A stretch of 64,000 nucleotides of DNA from Paraburkholderia piptadeniae (GCF_900007165.1 NZ_CYGY02000024.1:301-64300), one strand, 5' to 3'; shown: positions 17,394 through 27,450, counted from the first letter of the stretch. The notes: generated by a model from the letters alone, not told the origin. Made by a program: numbers and translations.

Positions 17394-18617
17394 ATGCTTG
17401 ATAAGGTTCTCGACGCAAAGCTCCAAACCTGGATGCAGCGCGTTCGAAGCGAACTCGATCTTCCGGTTCGCCTAACTCTCTGGAATGGTACCCACTACGA
17501 CCTTGGATCGTTTGAGCGGCCTCGCGTGTCGCTGCGTATCAATGACGTCGGCGCTATCGGCGCGTTTCTCGACCCAAGCCTCGATACGCTCGGCGAAGCT
17601 TACGTTCGGGAGCAAATCGATATCGACGGCAATGTGATCGACATTGTGGATGTGGCTTACAAGCTGGCCTCGTTGTCGGCGCTATCAGCAGGGAGTGCCC
17701 GCTTTGCGGGCAAGCTGATGCGCAAGTTCGCGCACACAAAAAGCGAAGACAAGGCAGCGATTCAATACCACTATGACGTATCCAACGATTTCTATCGACT
17801 CTGGCTCGACAGCCGCATGGTCTACTCGTGCGGCTACTTCGAATACGGGCTGGAAACACTCGACGAAGCGCAAGAAAAGAAGATCGACCTGATACTGTCG
17901 AAAATAAGGCTGAGGCGCGGGCACACGTTGCTCGATATCGGTTGCGGGTGGGGCGCGCTGGTCATCAGGGCGGCGCAGCGCTTCCGTACCCATTGCGTGG
18001 GCATTACGCTGTCTGAACGACAGTACGATCTCGCACTCGAACGGGTTCGCGAGGCGCAGGTAGCGGATCGTGTCGAGATCCGTCTTCAGGACTACCGGGA
18101 CGTGACGGGCAAATTCGACCGGATCACGAGTGTCGGCATGTTCGAGCATGTGGGGCGAGACAATCTCGAGGCGTACTTTGCCCGCATTCAGTCCTTGTTG
18201 ACCGACAACGGCGTTGCAATGAATCACGGCATCACGTCGACTGATGCTGATAGCGATGATTCTCCGCTCGGCGGCGGCAGTTTTATCGACAAGTACGTGT
18301 TCCCGGCGGGAGAACTGCCGCATCTTTCACTGGCCGTCAAGGCAATGCAGTCAGGCGGACTCGAGCCGCTCGATGTCGAGAACCTCCGCCGACACTACGT
18401 GAGAACGCTGGAGCACTGGACCGGGCGTTTCGAGGCGCACGCGCAGCGCATCCGCGAAATGGTCGGCGAGACGAAGTACAGGATCTGGCGCGTCTATCTC
18501 GCAGGTTGCGCGCACGCCTTTGCGGTAGACAACGTGTCAATCTTCCAGATCGTATGCCAGAAGTCGCGCCAACCGGCGTCCGTGATTCCCTGGTCACGCC
18601 GTTATATGTGCCGCTGA
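17394..18617 (+). CDS. Cyclopropane-fatty-acyl-phospholipid synthase family
   Basis: A 407-residue SAM-dependent enzyme that methylenates cis double bonds of membrane phospholipid acyl chains. An N-terminal lipid-binding part is followed by AAIQYHYDVSNDFYRLWLDS and MVYSCGYFEYGLETLDEAQE, family hallmarks, then the SAM motif LLDIGCGWGALVIRAAQ near residue 180. Later VGMFEHVGRDNLEAYF carries the bicarbonate-site Glu. The C-terminus is slightly longer than usual, with Arg/Pro-rich residues after FQIVCQKSRQ. It lies just after sugE and may share its transcript. Confidence 0.93.
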   Translation: MLDKVLDAKLQTWMQRVRSELDLPVRLTLWNGTHYDLGSFERPRVSLRINDVGAIGAFLDPSLDTLGEAYVREQIDIDGNVIDIVDVAYKLASLSALSAGSARFAGKLMRKFAHTKSEDKAAIQYHYDVSNDFYRLWLDSRMVYSCGYFEYGLETLDEAQEKKIDLILSKIRLRRGHTLLDIGCGWGALVIRAAQRFRTHCVGITLSERQYDLALERVREAQVADRVEIRLQDYRDVTGKFDRITSVGMFEHVGRDNLEAYFARIQSLLTDNGVAMNHGITSTDADSDDSPLGGGSFIDKYVFPAGELPHLSLAVKAMQSGGLEPLDVENLRRHYVRTLEHWTGRFEAHAQRIREMVGETKYRIWRVYLAGCAHAFAVDNVSIFQIVCQKSRQPASVIPWSRRYMCR

Positions 18618-19094
18618 TCCGGGTTGCCGGGCGTGGTGCCCACATCGCACTGTGTGCGCCACGCAGTTCGCGATTCACCGCAGCATGCATGGCTCATTCA
18701 GGGAGATGCGACTTGTCGTCCGCCTTCATCCCACTCCTGATGCATTCGCGAAGTTCGACGGAATGCAAGATCAGCTTCCTGCTACCCGCGTCACCCACTG
18801 ATCGATCCGTCATCGCAGCACTGGAACTTGTCGCTGACTCGTTCGGTGTCGACGTGATGTGGTCTGGACTCGAAGGACGTCGTGCGATATGCGTTGTTTC
18901 GTATGAGATCGTTGAAGCGTTCGTCAATGCGCTGATCGACGCGTTGCACTTCGCTTGCCGGCCAGGGCGTCAGGAGCCCGGTCTCTTCTGCGCAGACGAA
19001 ACAAAGCCTCCGCGCCCGCGTCGATAGCCGTGCGTGGAGGTTAGCGTGACGCAAAACATGTGGCGGCATGAATTTCACGCCGCCGCATTCGCGC
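18618..19094. other. Intergenic stretch with a weak small frame
   Basis: About 480 bases between convergent genes. A plus-strand frame at 18689-19027 has a protein-like middle (LELVADSFGVDVMWSGLEGR, then AICVVSYEIVEAFVNALIDA) but no ribosome-binding site. I list it separately at low confidence. I see no terminator hairpin with a T-tract. Confidence 0.4.
18689..19027 (+). CDS. Possible small hypothetical protein
   Basis: A 112-residue frame from ATG 18689. The core alternates hydrophobic and polar residues in a way expected of a small alpha/beta protein (ISFLLPASPTDRSVIAALEL onward), but the ends are Arg/Pro-rich and there is no ribosome-binding site before ATG 18689 or the alternative ATG 18740. 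It could be a remnant of a longer gene. Confidence 0.25.
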   Translation: MAHSGRCDLSSAFIPLLMHSRSSTECKISFLLPASPTDRSVIAALELVADSFGVDVMWSGLEGRRAICVVSYEIVEAFVNALIDALHFACRPGRQEPGLFCADETKPPRPRR

Positions 19095-20084
19095 TTACGC
19101 ACCGAGAAGCTTGCCGTTGAAGAGGAAGTGAAGCGTCCGGACAAACAGTACCGCGATCGCAATGGTAAGTAGCGTGAGTAGCGCGATCGCAATGAACGTC
19201 ACGGGCCAGGCATCCACGAACATCGAGTACTTCAGCGACGCACTGGTCAGCGCGGCCATCGGAAAGCTGATCGCCCACCAGCCGGCGGCAAACGGGGTGC
19301 CCTTGCGGAACACCTTGAACGCCAGCGTCACGAACACGAACAGACCGAAATAGAACAGCAGGCCCGCAAACGTGTCGACATGCTGCGTGAAGTTCGTGTA
19401 CGCAAGGAAGCCGACTTCGAACGGCGCAATCAGGATCACCATCGACGGAACCATGCCAACGGGGAGCGGTTCATGATGGATCAGGCGCGACATGATCATC
19501 GTGAAGAACAGCAGCGCGATCATTGCGCCAACCGCGAGGCCGAACAGATTGACTTCATGTGCCCAGGCCATCGGCATCGTGCCGCCGGCGACCGTGATGT
19601 CGAGCGTCGCCACGCCGGGAATGAGCCACGCCGGCACAGCATGAGCCGCGTCAATCTTGCCCTGCAGCAGACGGCTCGCAATCACGAACGACAGTATCAC
19701 CGTGCTGATGGTGCCGATCGTCCACACGGTTTCGGACAGCAGCGCGCTGATGGGCGCGATGACGGACGACAGCAGCAGGATCGCAATCGTGATCGTGCCG
19801 AAAAAATTGCCCGCAATCGGGTGCATGAATTCGCCGCGCACGGCCGCGGGGTGCCTGATCCACTTGACAAGGTAACCGACGCCGAGCGCGACGAAGACGA
19901 GGACGGCGATCGTGCCGATCGTGGCCGAGATATACGGGCTCGCGCCGAACTCGTGGCTCGCGAGCCGCCACGCGAGGGAGAGGCCAGCAATTCCCATTAC
20001 GGAGCCAAACAGGTTCACTGGCAGATTTTTGATGGACGGGCTATTTAGGACAGCCTGCGGGCTGTGGGTTGAAAGCGTAGACAT
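19095..20084 (-). CDS. TDT family (TehA/SLAC1-like) membrane transporter
   Basis: A 329-residue membrane protein with about ten helices. ATG 20084 is preceded by AGGAG at 7 bases and gives MSTLSTHSPQAVLNSPSIKN. Family marks are NLFGSVMGIAGLSLAWRLAS at helix 1, FMHPIAGNFFGTITIAILLL, and PAWLIPGVATLDITVAGGTM. The family covers tellurite-resistance proteins, dicarboxylate/malate exporters and SLAC1-like anion channels, so substrate is uncertain. The gene is isolated, with a GlxA-family regulator starting upstream on the same strand. Confidence 0.9.
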   Translation of the reverse strand: MSTLSTHSPQAVLNSPSIKNLPVNLFGSVMGIAGLSLAWRLASHEFGASPYISATIGTIAVLVFVALGVGYLVKWIRHPAAVRGEFMHPIAGNFFGTITIAILLLSSVIAPISALLSETVWTIGTISTVILSFVIASRLLQGKIDAAHAVPAWLIPGVATLDITVAGGTMPMAWAHEVNLFGLAVGAMIALLFFTMIMSRLIHHEPLPVGMVPSMVILIAPFEVGFLAYTNFTQHVDTFAGLLFYFGLFVFVTLAFKVFRKGTPFAAGWWAISFPMAALTSASLKYSMFVDAWPVTFIAIALLTLLTIAIAVLFVRTLHFLFNGKLLGA

Positions 20085-20277
20085 GGTCAATCTCCTGAAT
20101 TTGGTGAATCTGCTCGGGCAAGGCCCGATGTCTTGAGACGAATTCTGGTTCATCAAACGCATGGCCGAAAGCTGCGCGATAGTCAAATTGCGGCCATCGA
20201 AGGGCAGGGGACGGACACTCGGCCACGAGGCGTTTTTGAAGCGCGTGTTTCAAAGCCAGCTTGCGGTGAGCGATCGC

Positions 20278-21204
20278 TCAGTGTTCGAGCGGCATCGTGC
20301 CCAGGACGGCCGCGACGTTGCGCCTGAGCGCATGCGTTCCGCTAAAGCCGCACAAGCGCGCAACCCGCGCAATGGAGTGGGTGGGTTGCGCGAGCAATTG
20401 CATCGCTCGCGTGACCCGCTGAACGCGCACGAATTCCAGCGGCGTCGTGCCCGTTTCCCGCACGAACACGCGTGCGAAGTGACGTTCACTCATGCCCGCG
20501 CGGGCAGCGAGACGGGACACGCACAGGTCGGCCGAGAGGTGCGTGAGGATGTAGTGCTGGAGGTCGCGGATGCAGGCGCGCGTACCCATGCGAAGACAGG
20601 GGTGTGCAGTCTGCCTCGTTGCCGTCCGGCAGCAGTTGTCCAGGCGTTGCGCGAGCTGCGATGCGACGAATGGCCCGAAGTCGTCTCTGACCAGTTCAAG
20701 CGCAAGTTCGACGCTGGATTCCGGGCCGAAGGCCGTCAAGACCTTGCCGTCACGTATGACGGACTGATCGGATCTCGCGATGACGGCCGGCCATCGGCGC
20801 GAGAACCGCCGAAGCGCGGCAGGGTGAAGCGCGACTGTGCATCCGTCGAGCAGGCCCGCGCTGGCGAGCAAAGATACCGCCTCGCCCACTGCGCCGATGC
20901 GGCGCGCGTTGCGCCCCGCAGCAGCGATCCATTCGACGAGTGCCGGATGGGTCCGCGACCGAACCGATTCGCCGCTGCCCGATATCAGCAGTGTGTCGAA
21001 ATCCGGAGCGGCGGTCGCAACCGTCGAATCGGCCATAAGCGCGAGGCCGCTTTTTCCCGCTACAGATCTGACGTCGAGTCCGATCAACTGGAACCGGTAT
21101 GGCTCGCCACTGACCGAGCCGCCATCGAGCAGGCTGAGTGTGTCCATTGCCGCAACAATATCCGACGCCCTGTGACCTGGCAGGACAAGGATTCCGATGT
21201 GCAT
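20278..21204 (-). CDS. GlxA family transcriptional regulator (DJ-1/PfpI + AraC)
   Basis: 308 residues from ATG 21204. The DJ-1/PfpI domain starts MHIGILVLPGHRASDIVAAM; the elbow region reads RIGAVGEAVSLLASAGLLDG, where the usual Cys is replaced by Gly/Glu. The AraC helix-turn-helix is in VSRLAARAGMSERHFARVFV and THSIARVARLCGFSGTHALR. Loss of the elbow Cys separates it from the two other GlxA-family proteins here. It is 193 bases upstream of the TDT transporter gene on the same strand. Confidence 0.9.
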   Translation of the reverse strand: MHIGILVLPGHRASDIVAAMDTLSLLDGGSVSGEPYRFQLIGLDVRSVAGKSGLALMADSTVATAAPDFDTLLISGSGESVRSRTHPALVEWIAAAGRNARRIGAVGEAVSLLASAGLLDGCTVALHPAALRRFSRRWPAVIARSDQSVIRDGKVLTAFGPESSVELALELVRDDFGPFVASQLAQRLDNCCRTATRQTAHPCLRMGTRACIRDLQHYILTHLSADLCVSRLAARAGMSERHFARVFVRETGTTPLEFVRVQRVTRAMQLLAQPTHSIARVARLCGFSGTHALRRNVAAVLGTMPLEH

Positions 21205-21490
21205 CGTTGGCCCCGATTCGTTGAATGCGATCGAGTGTATGTCTGCACTGTGATCAGGATTGCGGGATGGCGCTTCGTTGACGCGTTGTGTCCAGAAATG
21301 AAACCGCGCGCGCAGCGCATGTGATTCGGCATCGGCACACCAGCGCGGAGATGGCCGTCCGATGCTCTTCTTTGGCTGGCGTTCGACCCTCGCGCACATG
21401 GACCACGCGGTGCGGCCGGCCGACAATGTTCGCCAGATTGCCGTGTGTCGCCGGCATGCCGATATCCGAACCATACTTCTGGAGAAGCAG

Positions 21491-21763
21491 GTGATTCCCG
21501 TAACGCTCTATCACGATGGTTGTTCAATATGTGTCGCAGTGGTTGAAAACATTGATACGTTGATCGACAAGACCCGCTTTGCGCTGCGCGTCGTCAATCT
21601 GTCGGAACAGCGCGATGCGGTCGCGGAAGCAGAAGCGCTGCACGTATCGCGGTTGCCCTCGCTCGAGTTCGACACACGGGTGATCGAGATCGAGCCGCAT
21701 GCATCGATTGCGGAGTTCAGGAAGCCTGAGCTGCATGTCGGCCCTTCGCCGGCAAACCGTTGA
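21491..21763 (+). CDS. Small thioredoxin-fold protein with CxxC
   Basis: A 90-residue protein starting at GTG 21491, with GGAG 6 bases upstream. VIPVTLYHDGCSICVAVVEN carries CSIC at the end of the first strand, as in glutaredoxin-like proteins; ALHVSRLPSLEFDTRVIEIE contains the expected strand with a Pro before the sheet. The predicted size and motif suggest a redox or redox-sensing protein. It is divergent from the GlxA-family gene at 20.3-21.2 kb. Confidence 0.7.
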   Translation: MIPVTLYHDGCSICVAVVENIDTLIDKTRFALRVVNLSEQRDAVAEAEALHVSRLPSLEFDTRVIEIEPHASIAEFRKPELHVGPSPANR

Positions 21764-22046
21764 CGCTGACGGTCGAATGTTGGCGGCGTCGTTTTTCAGT
21801 CTCTGTCACGGTCTGGGGCAGGAGCATGTCGAACACACAGCTAATCAATGTCATATCGAATATCGAGCGCGTCGGTAAGGACGCGCATGCGCAGATGTCC
21901 GTGCCGCAACTGCGCGTCGGATGGAAGGCGCCGCATGGACCTCTGTCAGGCAATCCGCGGGCGAGCTTCAGAACCGTCGATGCCTCCCTGACACGCAGGC
22001 GACGCCCGTCGACGTTCCAGCGACTGCCTGACAGGGTGCTCAAGAT
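21764..22046. other. Intergenic, no gene supported
   Basis: About 280 bases. A frame starting MSNTQLINVISNIERVGKDA at 21826 has an AGGAG too close to its ATG and turns Arg-rich after 40 residues. It could be the start of a decayed gene. No operator seen. Confidence 0.35.
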
Positions 22047-22829
22047 ATGCCGATATTGACCGTGAATGGTGTCGACCTGAGTGTCGCGATAGAAGGGAAG
22101 GGACGGCCGCTGTTGTTTCTTCATGGACTCGGCGCGAGCGGGCGTGTGTGGTCGAAGGAAGTCGAGTCGTTCAAGCCATACTTCAAGACGGTTGCCATCG
22201 ACGCGCGTGGTCATGGCGAGTCGGCGCGTCCCGCGCGCTATACGCTCGACGATCATATCGACGATGCCGCGGGCGTCCTCGACGCGCTCGGAATGAGGGA
22301 TGTGCGTGTCGTTGGATCGTCGATGGGCAGCTATATCGCGCAGGGTCTCGCTACGAGAGATCCTGCGCGCGTTCATAGCCTGATTCTCGTCGTGCCGAAA
22401 TGTCATGGCGAAACGTCGTCGTCAGCGCGGCTGATCGCCAAGCGTGCAGACGAATTCAACGGCATGACGCATGACGAGCAGCAGGAGTATCTGCTGAAGC
22501 TCTCCTACGGTCCTTATGCAAGCGAGCCGGTAAAGGCGGCGTGGATCAGCGAAGAGCGGCGCTTCCCTCTGACTTCGACGGAATGGGCCTCCGCAGCGGC
22601 GGCGTTGACCGGCTTCGATCTCAGGGCGGCGCTACCGCGCATCAAGGCCAATACGCTCGTGATCTCCGGACGATACGACAGACTCAACTCAGTGCAGGAT
22701 GGTCAGAAGTGCGCGAGCCTGATTGCCGATGTGGAATTCGTCGAGATGAAGCGTTCAGGGCATTTTCCGAATGCCGAAGAGCCGAAGTTGTACATCACAT
22801 TGCTGCATGAGTTTCTTGCAGGCTGGTGA
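22047..22829 (+). CDS. Alpha/beta-fold hydrolase
   Basis: 260 residues with the classic alpha/beta-hydrolase elements: oxyanion loop FLHGLGASGR, nucleophile Ser92 in GSSMGS, acid Asp211 in ISGRYDRLN, and His239 in SGHFPN. It most resembles 3-oxoadipate enol-lactonase-type esterases, but nothing nearby supports that pathway. The M24 peptidase-like gene begins 50 bases downstream on the same strand and is probably co-transcribed, so the two may act on one substrate, perhaps an ester or amide. Confidence 0.9.
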   Translation: MPILTVNGVDLSVAIEGKGRPLLFLHGLGASGRVWSKEVESFKPYFKTVAIDARGHGESARPARYTLDDHIDDAAGVLDALGMRDVRVVGSSMGSYIAQGLATRDPARVHSLILVVPKCHGETSSSARLIAKRADEFNGMTHDEQQEYLLKLSYGPYASEPVKAAWISEERRFPLTSTEWASAAAALTGFDLRAALPRIKANTLVISGRYDRLNSVQDGQKCASLIADVEFVEMKRSGHFPNAEEPKLYITLLHEFLAGW

Positions 22830-22879
22830 TGAGGCGCGCGTCTTTGCATGACGGACGTCGAACTTCAAGAGAGGTATGA

Positions 22880-23566
22880 GTGAAAGATTTTCAGATTCAC
22901 GATCCCGAGGAAGTCGGGAGCGAGTTCTCAATCCTGGGGATGCTCGAAACGCGCGCAAAGACACGCGCGGTAATTCATGAAGTCGCAGATCATATCGAAC
23001 CGGGCATGAGAGAAAACGAGGCCGTTCATCTGACGAAGGGTGTGCTCGCTGATGCCGGGATGGCGCGAACGTGGCATCCGGTCGTCGTGCGCTTTGGCGC
23101 CAACACGGCGAAGACGTTGGCCGTGCAGCCCGCGTCCGATGTTGCGCTCGGCGAGAACGACATCTTCTTCATCGATATTGGACCGCGCTTCGGACCTTGG
23201 GAAGGCGACGCAGGCGAGACGTTCGTTGTCGGCGATCACGCGGAGCATGTGCGTTGCGCGCGCGATGTCAAGGCGTTGTTTCATGAGATCCGTGCACTGT
23301 GGATCAGTGAAGGGTTCACCGGCGCGGATTTGTACCGGCACGCGCGTGAGGCTGCGTCCAACGCGGGTTGGCTACTCGATCTTGATGTTGCGGGCCACCG
23401 CATTTCGGACTATCCGCACACGGCGATTCATGCCGGCACATTGGCGCAATTCGATCGCCGGCCCGCAGCGATGCGTTGGGTCGCCGAATGCCATATCCGC
23501 GATCCGGAGGGACGATTTGGCGCATTCTTCGAGGATCTGCTGCTGCCAGACGAGTACTATGCGTAG
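22880..23566 (+). CDS. M24 family (pita-bread fold) metallopeptidase-like protein
   Basis: A 228-residue protein starting at GTG 22880 with GAGAGG just upstream. Metal-ligand positions of the aminopeptidase P/creatinase fold can be followed: Asp in FFIDIGPRFGPW, Asp in EGDAGETF, His in SDYPHTAIHAG, Glu in WVAECHIRDPEG and a final Glu near FGAFFEDLLL. There is no N-terminal creatinase domain, so it is a short single-domain form. Follows the hydrolase gene as a likely operon. Confidence 0.83.
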   Translation: MKDFQIHDPEEVGSEFSILGMLETRAKTRAVIHEVADHIEPGMRENEAVHLTKGVLADAGMARTWHPVVVRFGANTAKTLAVQPASDVALGENDIFFIDIGPRFGPWEGDAGETFVVGDHAEHVRCARDVKALFHEIRALWISEGFTGADLYRHAREAASNAGWLLDLDVAGHRISDYPHTAIHAGTLAQFDRRPAAMRWVAECHIRDPEGRFGAFFEDLLLPDEYYA

Positions 23567-23767
23567 CGCGGGGAGAGGACCTTGGCGACGTAGAAAACGA
23601 AACCAACGTGTACAGTCGGCCACGAAGAGACATTCATCGTCGCCCTTTTGTGCGAACTCCAGCGGCCGTTCCAGGCTTTGCAAGCGGTCTTTCAGCTGGT
23701 TGGAGCCGATAGCGCCGACGACCAGCGACCAGCGCCGCTGGCCGTTGCACTCGCGAGCTCGCCTGGT
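23567..23767. repeat. Degenerate intergenic-family sequence
   Basis: The 17-mer at 23609-23625 (GTACAGTCGGCCACGAA) matches 16 of 17 bases at 34168-34184. The rest has repeated GACCAGCG and CGCCG words. It lies between convergent genes. Confidence 0.4.
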
Positions 23768-24916
23768 TCAGTTTTGCGTCGAGCCGCGTGAACTTGTCAC
23801 CGTGCTCACCGGCTGGAATTTGCCGCCTTTCGCCTCATACAACGTAACAGCGGCTGCACGAAGGTCGCCTTTGGCATCGAAAGCTATTTTGCCGGTCACA
23901 CCATCGAACTCGACCTTCTTCATCGCAGGCAGATAGTCAGCCGGTGCGATCGAATCGGCCAGTTTCATCGAGTTGATCAGCGCCCAGGTGGCATCGTACG
24001 CATACGGGGCGAATAGCACGACCGAGCCGAATTTCTTGTACTTCGCGGCAAAGGCGGGGCCATTTTTCATCTTCTCGAGCGGCTGACCGGACTCGGCTGA
24101 GACCGTGCCTTCGGCGGCGGCCGGACCAGCCAGTTCGACGAACTTGTCGGTTTCGATCGCCGACCCAACGAGCGGAACCTTCATCGCAAGGCCCGTCATC
24201 TGCTTGCGAAGCGGACCCGCCTGAGCATCGACGCCACCATAAAACACAGCCTGCGCATCTTTCGACTTGATCGACGTGAGAATGCCGCGGAAGTCCACAG
24301 TCTTGTCGGAAACGAATTCACGGTCGACCACGTCCACGCCCGCAGCCTTCAGTTCCTTGACGACGACGTCCGCGAGACCCTGCCCGTAGGAAGACCGGTC
24401 GTCGACCACGGCAACGCGCCTGTATCCCTTCGTTTTTCCCATGTACTGGGCGATGACGCGTCCGACTTCACTGTCGTCGCCAATCACACGGTACGCGGTA
24501 GCGAAGCCCTGTCTCGTCAGTTCAGGGTTCGTCGCAGATGGTGAGACCTGCGGTATCCCCGCAGTCGAATACACTTTCGATGCCGGAATCGTCGCGCCCG
24601 ATGTGATGTGGCCGACCACGCCATTCACTTTCTGGTCGACGAATTTCTGCGCGACCGTGACGGCCGTTTTCGGATCAGCCGCATCGTCTTCCGATACGAG
24701 CTGGAAATGGACCGGTTGCCCCTTGATCTTGATACCCGCCGCGTTGGCATCCTCGATGGCGAGCCGCACGCCGTTTTCCGCATCCTTGCCCACATGCGCA
24801 ACTTGCCCCGTGAGCGGGCCGCCATATCCGATGACGACCGCCTGATCAGCGTGCGCAACACCCGTGAGCAGCACAGCGCAACCGACGAGCAGCGTGCGTT
24901 GAATTTTCGATTGCAT
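23768..24916 (-). CDS. Periplasmic branched-chain-amino-acid-type binding protein
   Basis: 382 residues from ATG 24916 (AAGGTGA upstream). A signal peptide ending VAHA-DQ is followed by the Leu/Ile/Val-binding fold: VVIGYGGPLTGQVAHVGKDA, then GVVGHITSGATIPASKVYST and IPQVSPSATNPELTRQGF. No permease or ATPase genes of a LIV transporter adjoin, so it must borrow a membrane complex or act as a sensor. It is the last gene of the aromatic catabolism operon, 5 bases after the dioxygenase gene, so an aromatic amino acid ligand is likely by context. Confidence 0.92.
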   Translation of the reverse strand: MQSKIQRTLLVGCAVLLTGVAHADQAVVIGYGGPLTGQVAHVGKDAENGVRLAIEDANAAGIKIKGQPVHFQLVSEDDAADPKTAVTVAQKFVDQKVNGVVGHITSGATIPASKVYSTAGIPQVSPSATNPELTRQGFATAYRVIGDDSEVGRVIAQYMGKTKGYRRVAVVDDRSSYGQGLADVVVKELKAAGVDVVDREFVSDKTVDFRGILTSIKSKDAQAVFYGGVDAQAGPLRKQMTGLAMKVPLVGSAIETDKFVELAGPAAAEGTVSAESGQPLEKMKNGPAFAAKYKKFGSVVLFAPYAYDATWALINSMKLADSIAPADYLPAMKKVEFDGVTGKIAFDAKGDLRAAAVTLYEAKGGKFQPVSTVTSSRGSTQN

Positions 24917-24921
24917 GTTGA

Positions 24922-26007
24922 TCACCTTGCATCCGATGTCTGGAGAACGCCGCGCCTGATCTGGTCGCGCTCCATCGACTGGAACAGTGCCTTGAAGTTG
25001 CCTTCGCCGAAACCGTCGTCGCCCTTGCGCTGGATGAACTCGAAAAACACCGGACCGAGGAGCGCCTGCGAGAAGATCTGCACCAGCAGGCGCCCTTGAC
25101 CGTCTTTGGTCGAGCCATCGAGCAGTAGTCCGCGTGCCTGCAACTCGCCGACATTCTCGCCATGACCGGGCAGACGTTCTTCCAGCATTTCGTAGTAGAT
25201 GTCGTTGGGGCCTGTCATCAGCGGGATGCCGGCCATCTGCAAGGAGTCCACGCTCCCGAAGATGTCATCCGTGAGCAGCGCGACGTGCTGGATGCCTTCG
25301 CCGTTGAACTGCATCAGGAACTCTTCGATCTGTCCGGAACCCTGTTTGGATTCTTCATTGAGCGGGATGCGAATCTTGCCGTCGGGTGCGGTCAGCGCTT
25401 TGGAAGTCAGTCCCGTGTATTCGCCCTGGATGTCGAAATAGCGGATCTCGCGGAAGTTGAAAAACTTCTCGTAGAACGAGGCCCAATGCGCCATGCGTCC
25501 GCGATAGACGTTGTGCGTCAGATGATCGACAACCTTGAAGCCATGGCCGACCGGATGGCGGTCCACACCGGGCAGGTACTCGAAGTCGATGTCGTAGATG
25601 CTCTTGCCGTCTTCGAAGCGGTCGATCAGATAGAGCGGTGCGCCGCCGATGCCTTTGATCGCCGGCAGGCGCAGTTCCATCGGGCCTGTCGGAATATCGA
25701 CAGGCTGTGCGCCGAGTTCGATCGCCCGGGCGTAGGCCTGGTGCGCATCCTTCACGCGGAATGCCAGGCCACATGCCGAGGGGCCATGTTCCGCGCCGAA
25801 GTACGACGCGACGCTTTGCGGCTCGTTATTGACGATGAAGTTGATGTCGCCCTGGCGGAGCAGCACAACCTGCTTGCTGCGATGCCGTGCGACCATCGTG
25901 AAGCCGAGCTTCTCGAATAGCGGTTCCAGCACGCCGGGCGTGGGCGATACAAACTCGACGAATTCGAAGCCCATCAGGCCCATCGGGTTTTCAAAGAGAT
26001 CAGACAT
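24922..26007 (-). CDS. hppD: 4-hydroxyphenylpyruvate dioxygenase
   Basis: A 361-residue Fe(II) dioxygenase converting 4-hydroxyphenylpyruvate to homogentisate. The two VOC-type halves are clear, and the iron ligands are His162 ([12 protein letters not shown]), His241 ([12 protein letters not shown]) and Glu323 ([11 protein letters not shown]). [20 protein letters not shown] is the conserved C-terminal helix. ATG 26007 matches the usual [19 protein letters not shown] start. It sits between an APC permease (26 bases upstream) and a binding protein gene rather than with homogentisate dioxygenase, so it is probably a second, operon-specific copy. Confidence 0.96.
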   Translation of the reverse strand: MSDLFENPMGLMGFEFVEFVSPTPGVLEPLFEKLGFTMVARHRSKQVVLLRQGDINFIVNNEPQSVASYFGAEHGPSACGLAFRVKDAHQAYARAIELGAQPVDIPTGPMELRLPAIKGIGGAPLYLIDRFEDGKSIYDIDFEYLPGVDRHPVGHGFKVVDHLTHNVYRGRMAHWASFYEKFFNFREIRYFDIQGEYTGLTSKALTAPDGKIRIPLNEESKQGSGQIEEFLMQFNGEGIQHVALLTDDIFGSVDSLQMAGIPLMTGPNDIYYEMLEERLPGHGENVGELQARGLLLDGSTKDGQGRLLVQIFSQALLGPVFFEFIQRKGDDGFGEGNFKALFQSMERDQIRRGVLQTSDAR

Positions 26008-26032
26008 GACGATATTCCAGAAGTAACGTGAA

Positions 26033-27433
26033 TCAGGACGAGGCCATGACGGCTTCGGAGTGACGGCCCCGCACGCAGCGGTATGCGAAGTACACGACGC
26101 CGATCCACACCGGGATCGCAAACGCGGAAGCGCGGATGCCCGGTGTCAGCAGCATGACGCCGACGATCAGCGCCATGAAGGCAAGGCACAGATAGTTGGT
26201 AACGGGAGCAAAGGGAGCAGGAAATCCCGACTTCATGCCGCGCGCCATGCGCGACTTGCGAAAGCGCAGATGCGTCGCGATGATGGTGACCCACGTGATG
26301 ACGAGTGCGGCCACGATCAGTGACATCAGGATTTCGATCACGCTCGCCGGCGCAACGTAATTCAGCACGATGCACAGCGCGGTGAAGATCGCCGGATAGA
26401 CGATGGCCCGAACGGGCACGCCACGGCTGTTCACCTGCATCAGCGATTTCGGCGCATTGCCTTCGCTTGCCATGCCGTAGAGCAGCCGGCTGTTGCAATA
26501 CACCATGCTGTTGTAGACGGAGAGCGTCGCCGTCAGAATCACGAAGTTCAGAGCATTTGCCGCCAGGGTTTCGCCGATACCCGAGAAGACGAGCACGAAC
26601 GGGCTGTTGCTGTACGTGCCGCCACCCGTCTTGAGCTGGGCGAGCAGATGGTCCCACGGTGACAGCATCAGCAGCACCGCCATTGAGCCGATGTAGAACA
26701 CCAGTACACGGAAGATCAGCTGGTTGATGGCCTTCGGAATGACCTGACGCGGCTTGTCCGCTTCTGCGGCGGTAAAGCCGAGCATCTCGACGCCGCCGAA
26801 CGAGAACATGATGAACGCCATCGCCATCACGAGACCGGAAACGCCGTGCGGGAAGAACCCGCCGTGCGACCACAGATTGCTGACCGATTGTCCGGGTCGA
26901 TCGGCGCTGATGATCAGGTAGGCACCCACCGCGATCATCGCGATGACCGCGACGATCTTGATCAGCGCAAACCAGAACTCAACCTCACCGTAGATCTTCA
27001 CGTTAATGAAGTTCACACCGTTGACGATCACGAAGAAGACAAGCGCGGTGACCCATGTCGGGATGCCCGGCCACCAGAACTGCACGAACTTGCCGACAGC
27101 CGTCAGTTCGAGCATGCCGACGAGCACATACAGCGCGACACAATTCCAGCCCGACAGGAAACCAGCGAAGCGCGAGCCATAGCGATTCGCAAAATGGCTG
27201 AACGACCCGGCGATCGGTTCCTCGACCAGCATCTCGCCGAGAAAGCGCATGATGAGAAACGCGACCAGGCCGCCGATGGCGTAACCCAGCAGCATCGAAG
27301 GTCCGGCAAGTTCAAGAACGCCGGCGGAGCCAAGAAAGAGGCCGGTGCCGATCGTGCCGCCGAGCGCGATCAACTGGATGTGGCGGTTCCGGAGCTTGCG
27401 CTCCAGGTGTCCGTGAGCGGAGCTGGTTTGCAT
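26033..27433 (-). CDS. APC family amino acid permease (AroP/PheP/ProY-like)
   Basis: A 466-residue, twelve-helix amino acid:proton symporter. [20 protein letters not shown] is the unwound TM1 with [25 protein letters not shown] and [24 protein letters not shown] segments follow. It resembles the AroP/PheP/ProY/CycA group. ATG 27433 has GGGAGAA upstream. It lies 17 bases after the cupin gene and 25 bases before hppD, which favours an aromatic amino acid as substrate. Confidence 0.93.
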   Translation of the reverse strand: MQTSSAHGHLERKLRNRHIQLIALGGTIGTGLFLGSAGVLELAGPSMLLGYAIGGLVAFLIMRFLGEMLVEEPIAGSFSHFANRYGSRFAGFLSGWNCVALYVLVGMLELTAVGKFVQFWWPGIPTWVTALVFFVIVNGVNFINVKIYGEVEFWFALIKIVAVIAMIAVGAYLIISADRPGQSVSNLWSHGGFFPHGVSGLVMAMAFIMFSFGGVEMLGFTAAEADKPRQVIPKAINQLIFRVLVFYIGSMAVLLMLSPWDHLLAQLKTGGGTYSNSPFVLVFSGIGETLAANALNFVILTATLSVYNSMVYCNSRLLYGMASEGNAPKSLMQVNSRGVPVRAIVYPAIFTALCIVLNYVAPASVIEILMSLIVAALVITWVTIIATHLRFRKSRMARGMKSGFPAPFAPVTNYLCLAFMALIVGVMLLTPGIRASAFAIPVWIGVVYFAYRCVRGRHSEAVMASS

Positions 27434-27450
27434 GCCGTTCTCCCGACGTA

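Noticed and set aside
21826..22059. Small frame starting MSNTQLINVI
   Set aside because: The ribosome-binding site is too close to the ATG, the second half is Arg/Pro-rich, and it overlaps the hydrolase start.
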